DNA of 6,066 nt from Bacteroidota bacterium (GTDB lineage: Bacteria; Bacteroidota; Bacteroidia; UBA8524): the NCBI GenBank assembly GCA_003531115.1, contig DQHT01000069.1, positions 1,071 through 7,136 of the forward strand. Direction: 5' to 3'. A model generated the notes under the pieces. That model was not told the origin of the DNA and searched no databases. It worked only from the letters and a program-made list of their open reading frames with translations. Below are positions 1 through 5,142 of the stretch, one piece after another (within the stretch, counting starts at the first letter, position 1; the number at the start of each line of letters is the position of its first letter). The translations under genes and the position numbers were made by a program.

Positions 1-37
1 CCCATAACCCATAACCCATAACCCAAAACCCCTTCCC
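1..37. repeat. CCCATAA heptamer tandem repeat, G-quadruplex-prone on the minus strand
   Basis: Three perfect CCCATAA units (1-21) are followed by a variant CCCAAAA unit (22-28) and C-runs at 29-32 and 35-37. The array reaches the left edge, so its full copy number is unknown. On the minus strand, which is the sense of the arginase mRNA, it reads as six tracts of three or four G separated by loops of two or four bases (TTAT or TTTT). This meets the usual G3+N1-7 quadruplex pattern. It begins at the arginase stop codon and would form the 3' end or 3' UTR of that transcript. The repeat is seen directly; folding is inferred. Confidence 0.85.
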
Positions 38-978
38 TACAGCACCTCTTCTAAAATCTCCAGGACGGCCTTGGCCATTTTGTTGTTTTCATCCAATAAG
101 GGATTGATCTCCGTTACTTCAAGGGCGATGGTTTTTGGGTGTTTCAGCAGGTGATAGAGCAGGGTTTTAGCTTCATGGAGTTGGAGACCATCCGGATAGG
201 GTGTGCCGGTTCCTCTTGAAACGCTGGGGTCAAGGCTGTCGACATCGAACGATACATAGATATAATCGCAGTCTTTCAGGTATTCGATGGTTTCTTTGGC
301 TACGGTTTCGATGCCATATTGTTTGATCTCTTTCGGGGTGTAAAATTCGATCTCCTTCTCATCGATGAGGTCCCATTCCTGGCGTTCCAGGTCGCGGATG
401 TCGATAAAGACGATGTCGGAGGCCAGCACTTTGGGACTTATTCCTTCTCCCCCAATGGCCTTCGCCACTTCCCATAAACGGATCGTTTCTTCATCGGGAT
501 CATTGCTCTGGTTTTCAATATTATCTTCTCCGAGCAGGATAGCCAGGGGCATGCCGTGCACGTTTCCTGAAGGGGTGGTATAAGGGGAATGCAGGTCGGC
601 ATGGGCATCGATCCATACCAAACCCAGTCTTTTGTTGCCGATATGTTGTTTAACCCCGGTAACACTACCGGCAGCGTTGCTGTGGTCGCCGGTGAGGATA
701 AGGGGGAAAAAACCGTCGTCCAGCGTTTTTTGGACCTTATCCGCAATCGCGGGAAGAACCTTCACAATATGGTTCAGGTTCAAGCCGAATTCCAATTTAG
801 AGGGGACCCGCATTTTTTCATTGATATCATCCACCCATTCAAAGGGGTATCTGTTCAATTTTCTTCGGCCTTTGGAAATATCTGCGTAGCGTAAAGCGGC
901 CGGTCCCAGGCTGGAACCGCGGGTGCCGGCACCTAGCTCGCTACTGATTTCAATCATTTTAATATTTTTCGATCGCAT
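37..978 (-). CDS. rocF: Arginase (ureohydrolase family)
   Basis: This enzyme hydrolyses L-arginine to L-ornithine and urea in the cytoplasm using a two-manganese centre. The 313 residues span the full family length (usually about 300). The metal ligands are all visible: H99 in GDHS, D124/H126/D128 in WIDAHAD, and D245/D247 in SFDVDSLDP. E290 in EVTEINP matches the conserved active-site glutamate. The segment SGNVHGMPLA (137-146) is the arginase substrate-binding signature, close to that of Bacillus arginases; agmatinases lack it, so arginase is preferred over agmatinase although the neighbour is an arginine decarboxylase. The N-terminal SSELGAGTRG (12-21) is also typical. Residues about 150-185 form a somewhat long insertion. 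The ATG at 978 is chosen; an ATG at 957 (residue 8) is the alternative. No Shine-Dalgarno is evident. The gene is divergent from the decarboxylase and ends in a G-rich repeat. Function is inferred from motifs. Confidence 0.93.
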   Translation of the reverse strand: MRSKNIKMIEISSELGAGTRGSSLGPAALRYADISKGRRKLNRYPFEWVDDINEKMRVPSKLEFGLNLNHIVKVLPAIADKVQKTLDDGFFPLILTGDHSNAAGSVTGVKQHIGNKRLGLVWIDAHADLHSPYTTPSGNVHGMPLAILLGEDNIENQSNDPDEETIRLWEVAKAIGGEGISPKVLASDIVFIDIRDLERQEWDLIDEKEIEFYTPKEIKQYGIETVAKETIEYLKDCDYIYVSFDVDSLDPSVSRGTGTPYPDGLQLHEAKTLLYHLLKHPKTIALEVTEINPLLDENNKMAKAVLEILEEVL

Positions 979-992
979 AGCTCTGATTTGCT

Positions 993-1010
993 GATGAATT
1001 CGTCTTCATT
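993..1010. promoter_or_regulatory. Possible ArgR-box-like palindrome
   Basis: The divergent spacer contains TGAAT (995-999), four bases, then CTTCA (1004-1008). This differs at one half-site base from the TGAAT-N4-ATTCA core of the ARG box bound by ArgR/AhrC repressors. It lies between two genes of arginine use, about 65 bases before the decarboxylase start and inside the predicted arginase 5' UTR. The spacer TCGT is not all A/T as in the enterobacterial consensus. The match is seen; a regulatory role is speculative. Confidence 0.25.
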
Positions 1011-1052
1011 CCGCAAAAAAATAATTTCCTTTGTGACGCTTTCTCAGGGATG

Positions 1053-1060
1053 CAAAGCTA
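1053..1060 (-). promoter_or_regulatory. Predicted -7 element of the arginase promoter
   Basis: On the minus strand this reads TAGCTTTG, a perfect match to the Bacteroidota -7 consensus TAnnTTTG, followed by CATCC. About 20 bases upstream, inside the first decarboxylase codons, is a T-run (complement of 1080-1084) that could be a weak -33 element; a true TTTG is missing. Transcription would start near 1045-1048 and give a leader of roughly 70 bases before the arginase ATG. No equally good promoter for the decarboxylase was found on the plus strand of the spacer. Confidence 0.5.
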
Positions 1061-1073
1061 ACCAACTCTTTCG

Positions 1074-2465
1074 ATGCTTAAAAACCGCTACATTGATCTT
1101 ATTGAACAGACTTTTTATTTCCCCAGGCATGGATTTAATGTAGTCGATAATGAGCTTACCTTCCATGATGTGCCGATGATGGATCTCATCCGCGAATATG
1201 GAACTCCCTTAAAACTCAGTTACCTCCCGAAAATAAGTTCGCAGATCCAGAAAGCAAAAAAACTCTTTGGGGAAGCCATAGAAAAACATCATTACCAGGG
1301 GAACTACCATTATTGCTATTGCACCAAAAGCTCGCATTTTTCCTTTGTGATGAATGAAGCGCTGAAAAACGATATCCATCTTGAAACTTCCTCTGATTTT
1401 GACATTCATATCATACGGGAACTCACCAAAAGAGGCAAATTCAGCAGCGACAAGTATGTGGTTTGCAATGGCTACAAAACGCGCAGCTATGTGAAAAACA
1501 TGGTTCAGCTGGTGGAAGAAGGCTTTGAAAACCTGATCGCCGTTTTGGATAATCCGGATGAGCTGAAACTTTATCAGGAATACAAAACCCCTTTAAAACT
1601 GGGGATTCGGGTAGCTACCGAAGAAGAACCGAACTACTCATTTTATACTTCAAGGTTAGGGGTCAGCTCAAAAAAGGTGGTTGAAATGTACCGCGACAAA
1701 ATTGCCAAAGACGACCGTTACCAGCTTAAAATGATGCACTTCTTTATCAATACAGGCATCAAAGACACCACCTATTACTGGTCGGAACTGGTTCGCCTGA
1801 TCAATGTGTATTGCGACCTGAAACAGGAATGTGATGAACTGGATACCATTGACATTGGCGGTGGAATGCCCATCTATACCTCGCTCGGTGTTGAGAACGA
1901 CTATGCCTACATGATCGACCAGATCGTTTATTATATTAAATCGATCTGCAGCGACCGCAATGTGCCTGTTCCCCATATCGTTACGGAATTTGGCTCCTAT
2001 ACGGTTGCTGAAAGCGGTGCCGTGATCTATTCCATACTTGGTAAAAAACAGCAAAATGATACGGAACAATGGTACATGATCGACAGCAGCTTTATTACCA
2101 CGCTGCCGGATACCTGGGGCATCGGACAAAAATTTATTCTGCTGGCCATTAACCATTGGGACAGAACCTTTCAACGGACCAATCTGGGTGGTATAACCTG
2201 CGACGGCCAAGATTTTTACAATTCAGATTCGCATACCAACCAGGTTTTTATGCCGAAAATTGAAGAAGGCGAAACCTTATATATGGGCTTTTTCCATACC
2301 GGCGCCTATCAGGAATCCATTGGAGGATATGGCGGGATACAGCATTGTTTGATCCCCGCACCGAAGCATATCCTGCTTAATCGGGATGAAAATGGCAAGC
2401 TGGTTCATTCGCTTTTTGCTCCGGAACAAAGCCATGAGCAAATGATGGATATTTTAGGTTATTAG
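1074..2465 (+). CDS. speA: Compact PLP-dependent arginine decarboxylase, Bacteroidota type
   Basis: Predicted to convert L-arginine to agmatine and CO2, the first step of the agmatine route to putrescine. It is a fold-type III (alanine racemase/ODC-like) decarboxylase. Visible landmarks are the PLP lysine K85 in YCYCTKSS, the ETSSDFD strand (104-110), H222 in HFFINTG (ring stacking), the glycine-rich phosphate loop DIGGGMP (260-266), E305 in TEFGSYTV, the catalytic C376-D377 in GITCDGQD, and Y412 in GAYQE. The protein has 463 residues, against about 630-660 for classical biosynthetic SpeA. It closely resembles what I remember of flavobacterial proteins annotated as arginine decarboxylase, including LPKI near 51 and SSFITTLPDTW at 338-348. 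The EPGR motif is EFGS, so the arginine that usually contacts the PLP phosphate is serine (S308). The ATG at 1074 gives the N-terminus expected for this group (YIDLIEQTFYFP). The family is secure; substrate is inferred, and another basic amino acid is possible. Confidence 0.88.
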   Translation: MLKNRYIDLIEQTFYFPRHGFNVVDNELTFHDVPMMDLIREYGTPLKLSYLPKISSQIQKAKKLFGEAIEKHHYQGNYHYCYCTKSSHFSFVMNEALKNDIHLETSSDFDIHIIRELTKRGKFSSDKYVVCNGYKTRSYVKNMVQLVEEGFENLIAVLDNPDELKLYQEYKTPLKLGIRVATEEEPNYSFYTSRLGVSSKKVVEMYRDKIAKDDRYQLKMMHFFINTGIKDTTYYWSELVRLINVYCDLKQECDELDTIDIGGGMPIYTSLGVENDYAYMIDQIVYYIKSICSDRNVPVPHIVTEFGSYTVAESGAVIYSILGKKQQNDTEQWYMIDSSFITTLPDTWGIGQKFILLAINHWDRTFQRTNLGGITCDGQDFYNSDSHTNQVFMPKIEEGETLYMGFFHTGAYQESIGGYGGIQHCLIPAPKHILLNRDENGKLVHSLFAPEQSHEQMMDILGY

Positions 2466-2479
2466 ATTTTAATAATAAG

Positions 2480-2511
2480 TTTGGCATTTCCAAAAACAGA
2501 ACTTATTTTTG
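2480..2511 (+). promoter_or_regulatory. Bacteroidota-type promoter of the small basic protein gene
   Basis: TTTG at 2480-2483 (-33 element) is followed after 20 bases by TATTTTTG at 2504-2511, a perfect TAnnTTTG -7 element. Transcription should start around 2516-2520, leaving a leader of about 15 bases before the ATG at 2534. It lies just after the decarboxylase stop, so the small gene can be expressed independently of the upstream gene. Consensus and spacing are seen directly; activity is inferred. Confidence 0.75.
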
Positions 2512-2533
2512 CAGTCCTTTAAAGAATACGAAA

Positions 2534-2677
2534 ATGGCTGTAACCACCTTACAACGTAAAGAACGCAAGAATAAAACGGCTTCCCGCCTGAAAAAACAAC
2601 ACAGAAAATTGTTAACGCAAGTTTCTACTGTAAAATCTCCATTTAAAGGAGAGTCTGGCGTGGTAATTGAAGAATAA
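2534..2677 (+). CDS. Small, very basic protein of unknown function (47 aa)
   Basis: This ORF encodes 47 residues, starting MAVTTLQRKERKNKTASRL and ending GVVIEE. Residues 8-25 are dominated by Lys and Arg (ten of eighteen) with no hydrophobic stretch, and acidic residues are few until the very end. The first part is probably helical, and the charge suggests binding to RNA, DNA or the ribosome; that is inference from composition only. It has no signal peptide, membrane segment or cysteines. Support for a real gene is strong for its size: a textbook promoter ends 22 bases before the ATG, an A-rich leader precedes it, and a strong terminator follows 32 bases after the stop. I recognise no named family. 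It follows the decarboxylase by 68 bases, but its own promoter suggests a separate, perhaps high and constitutive, transcript. Confidence 0.75.
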   Translation: MAVTTLQRKERKNKTASRLKKQHRKLLTQVSTVKSPFKGESGVVIEE

Positions 2678-2709
2678 GCTTTTACAGAGCAAAACTATAC
2701 CTATACAAT

Positions 2710-2740
2710 AAAAAGCCGGTTCCATGGAATCGGCTTTTTT
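2710..2740. terminator. Bidirectional rho-independent terminator
   Basis: A symmetric hairpin pairs AAAAAGCCGGTTCC (2710-2723) with GGAATCGGCTTTTT (2726-2739), with one G-T wobble at 2719/2730 and a short central loop. A run of six T (2735-2740) follows on the plus strand and a run of five T on the minus strand. It lies 32 bases after the small gene's stop and only two bases beyond the stop of the convergent secreted-protein gene, so it serves both transcripts. Confidence 0.9.
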
Positions 2741-2742
2741 CG

Positions 2743-5142
2743 TTAGCGGCTGATAATGATACTTTCCTGAGCATTCCACTCCGGGAACTTGAGATAATAG
2801 ACACCCATGCTGTATCGGCTCAGGTCAATAGCCGTCTCGCCTTCAGCTGCCAGGTTCCAGCTTCCCAGATTTTTTCCCTGGGCGTCATATACCGTACAAA
2901 TTGACTCGGTACCGGTAAAATTCACCACACTGAAATTTCCTCGCGATGGGTTTGGGTAGACCAAATAAGGGTCGTTGGGTCCTGCGATAGGCGGATCAGC
3001 TGACTCCTCTTTTTGCATTTCATTCTTAACGGTATTGGTGACTACAGCCTTTTGGTAATCAAAATAGATATAGGCCGTGTTGACGATGCTATCGCCATGC
3101 CGCAGGGTATTGTTTGGGTGTAATCCCACGTCGTAGGTAATAAATCCATTGCTGCCTGCCATATCTACACCACTATCGGGCAACATGATATCGGTGAAGG
3201 TCCAAATCTGAGCATAATCCGAGGTAAACTGAAAGGTGCTGAATTCATGGCTAAAGGCTCTCAGACGCACCCAGGCTAAAGGAAGTTTAATATCGAGGGT
3301 ATCAATGACCGTTACATTGATGGCTGTATCTGTTCCGGTATTTTGGAAGCGGATATGGTAGCGGATATTCGTGGTTTTTGGGGTGATATGCCCCTCAGGA
3401 AAGTTTTGTTTGTCATTCGGGTCAAAGGCACCAACTACTTTCATAACCAATGAATCGCGGTTATCATAACGCAAACAGGCCGGTTCTGACCAGGCTTCCA
3501 TACGCACTTTGGTATAAGCCGGGGTGAGCAGATCTACACTGCCTTTTAAATTGACTTCCGTTTTCTGGAAAGGTGCGATCGCTACTTTCCATATATAAAC
3601 ACCGTTGCCCAGAGAATCAAAAGGCATGATATCCGCTCCGGTGAACTGGATTTGTTCCGGGAAACTTACATACACCGGACAAACCTGAGGTCTGAACCCT
3701 TCATTGTAGATCTGAAGCACATAGTTCTCTTCAAACCCCTGACGCGCCCGGAACCCGGCTTCTGCGGTGAGGGTAATGCGAACGGCAGCGCTTGTATCGA
3801 CAATACTCAGCGGAATATTATAATGTACCGAATCTCCTGCATTAAGCTGAAATTTATTGCCCCAATTGCATACCTTGGCGCTTAGGCGAGGGGGTAAAGT
3901 CCCCAATTCGATTTCATAAAGTCCTTCGCTTTCATAACCGCCAAAAATTCCTGTTCCGCTTTTTGCAAGCCAATGCCGGTCGCTATTAAGCTCTTTGACC
4001 ACGACATGCTGATCGAGCATACGGTCGCCCATTGTTTTGGCACAGTCGCCGTCAATATCCACAAATAGCCGGCCTGTGAAATAAGCGAGTGCATTTTTTT
4101 CAATATGGTAGGAATTGGAGGAAAGCTCGACGAGATACAGAAACTTACCGGTATGGACAAAAATGGAACGCATTGGATCCAGAAGCGTATTCATCCTTTC
4201 CCAACTGTTTTTAGCTGTATTCAAATGGTATACGCCGGCAGGGTACAAGTCTTTATTGGAATATTGAATGCTGAAATGCTGGCCTTTGTCCTGGTCCAGA
4301 TCATGGATAAAAAAGTCATCCGGGAAATCAGCATTAAGCACCATATCTCCGGCAGCACTATGATAATTAAGGAATTTAAGTTGCGGATTTTGCTCTTCCT
4401 GAAATGCCAGGGCATCCTGGGCAATTGCTTTCAGGAAAACTGTTTTGCCTGCGTTTACCCGATATTGGCTAAAAACGCCGGCGGAATACATCGCCAGGTT
4501 TTTTATAGGAAGCCCTCCGATACTATCGAATTCACCACCAAAGTACAAGGTACCCTGATAGCTGGCCAAATAATTCACTGCCCCTTGAACCGTACCATAT
4601 ACTTCAGCGAACTGAAATTGCGGTATTAAGCGGATCAGTTGCTTTGTTGTTCCGTTCAAATCGATCAGCAAGCCGCCGAGATAGAGTTCATTTTCGAACC
4701 AGGTCATCGTCCGTATTTCACTTCCGTCGCCAAGTTTGGAGCTTACCGATGACAGATTTACCCAGTTTTCTCCCGGAATATCAAAACGCAAAAGACCTGC
4801 TCTTGAAATTCCACCGGAAAAATACTGGTAACTCACATACATGGAAGTGTCTACCCCATAAGTAAACTGCCCGTGAATGCTATCCACACCGGCCAGCTGG
4901 AATTCAGGATATGTTTTCCAGGATGCTTCATCCCAGGTTTTCAGGCGCAGTGACTGTGCTTTATTCCCGGAAACATCCCCATCATCCAAAATCCATAATT
5001 TACTATCAAAGGCACTCGCATGGTAAATCTGGCGGGAGGCATAAGGATCACCCACCTCGCTCCATTTTTGGGCAAAAACATCTCCTCCAAAGCCTAAAGC
5101 CAGGATGCAGATGATTGGTGAAAGTAGTGTCCTCTTTTTCAT
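2743..5142 (-). CDS. Large secreted mosaic protein with T9SS type A sorting domain
   Basis: A 799-residue exported protein of unknown function. Residues 1-24 form a signal peptide (KKR, hydrophobic core, likely cleavage at VFA-Q). Residues about 30-350 look like a beta-propeller or Kelch-like region, with repeats such as LYLGG (153-157) and LYFGGEFDSIGG (199-210) that resemble the LYVGGxF repeats of other secreted proteins. Residues about 355-425 resemble an SdrD-B-like module, with a possible calcium loop DIDGDC (362-367). Residues about 450-570 look like further beta-sandwich sequence. A DUF11/DUF7619-type domain follows (about 572-708), marked by FDPNDKQNFPEG (573-584) and RFQNTGTDTA (598-607). 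After a short linker the T9SS type A tail starts at YPNPSRGNFSV (729-739) and ends in ESIIISR. The protein should cross the outer membrane through T9SS and be released or anchored on the surface. Its start overlaps the upstream barrel gene by four bases (ATGA), indicating coupling. Adhesion or matrix binding is possible but not shown. Confidence 0.9.
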   Translation of the reverse strand: MKKRTLLSPIICILALGFGGDVFAQKWSEVGDPYASRQIYHASAFDSKLWILDDGDVSGNKAQSLRLKTWDEASWKTYPEFQLAGVDSIHGQFTYGVDTSMYVSYQYFSGGISRAGLLRFDIPGENWVNLSSVSSKLGDGSEIRTMTWFENELYLGGLLIDLNGTTKQLIRLIPQFQFAEVYGTVQGAVNYLASYQGTLYFGGEFDSIGGLPIKNLAMYSAGVFSQYRVNAGKTVFLKAIAQDALAFQEEQNPQLKFLNYHSAAGDMVLNADFPDDFFIHDLDQDKGQHFSIQYSNKDLYPAGVYHLNTAKNSWERMNTLLDPMRSIFVHTGKFLYLVELSSNSYHIEKNALAYFTGRLFVDIDGDCAKTMGDRMLDQHVVVKELNSDRHWLAKSGTGIFGGYESEGLYEIELGTLPPRLSAKVCNWGNKFQLNAGDSVHYNIPLSIVDTSAAVRITLTAEAGFRARQGFEENYVLQIYNEGFRPQVCPVYVSFPEQIQFTGADIMPFDSLGNGVYIWKVAIAPFQKTEVNLKGSVDLLTPAYTKVRMEAWSEPACLRYDNRDSLVMKVVGAFDPNDKQNFPEGHITPKTTNIRYHIRFQNTGTDTAINVTVIDTLDIKLPLAWVRLRAFSHEFSTFQFTSDYAQIWTFTDIMLPDSGVDMAGSNGFITYDVGLHPNNTLRHGDSIVNTAYIYFDYQKAVVTNTVKNEMQKEESADPPIAGPNDPYLVYPNPSRGNFSVVNFTGTESICTVYDAQGKNLGSWNLAAEGETAIDLSRYSMGVYYLKFPEWNAQESIIISR

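Noticed and set aside
1..28. True telomere or CRISPR array
   Set aside because: The units are 7-bp direct tandem copies with no spacers, and a few units beside a normal gene on a bacterial-type chromosome do not indicate a replicon end.
589..894. 101-codon plus-strand ORF
   Set aside because: It is the complement of the arginase metal-site region, where codon constraint on the real gene explains the open frame.
1026..1033. TTCCTTTG as a -7 element for the decarboxylase
   Set aside because: It lacks the TA of TAnnTTTG, and the only upstream TTTG (987-990) is 35 bases away, too far for a -33 element. No decarboxylase promoter is called.
1668..2210. 180-codon minus-strand ORF
   Set aside because: It lies wholly inside the decarboxylase, which has clear family motifs throughout; the opposite-strand reading shows no recognisable domain or start signals.
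2459..2475. AT-only inverted repeat TTATTA / TAATAA at the decarboxylase stop, as a terminator
   Set aside because: The stem has no G-C pairs and no clear U-tract follows, so it would not be stable; the decarboxylase transcript may read on to the terminator at 2710.
4105..4629. 174-codon plus-strand ORF
   Set aside because: It is antisense to the propeller-like region of the secreted protein, with no promoter, domain or signal peptide.
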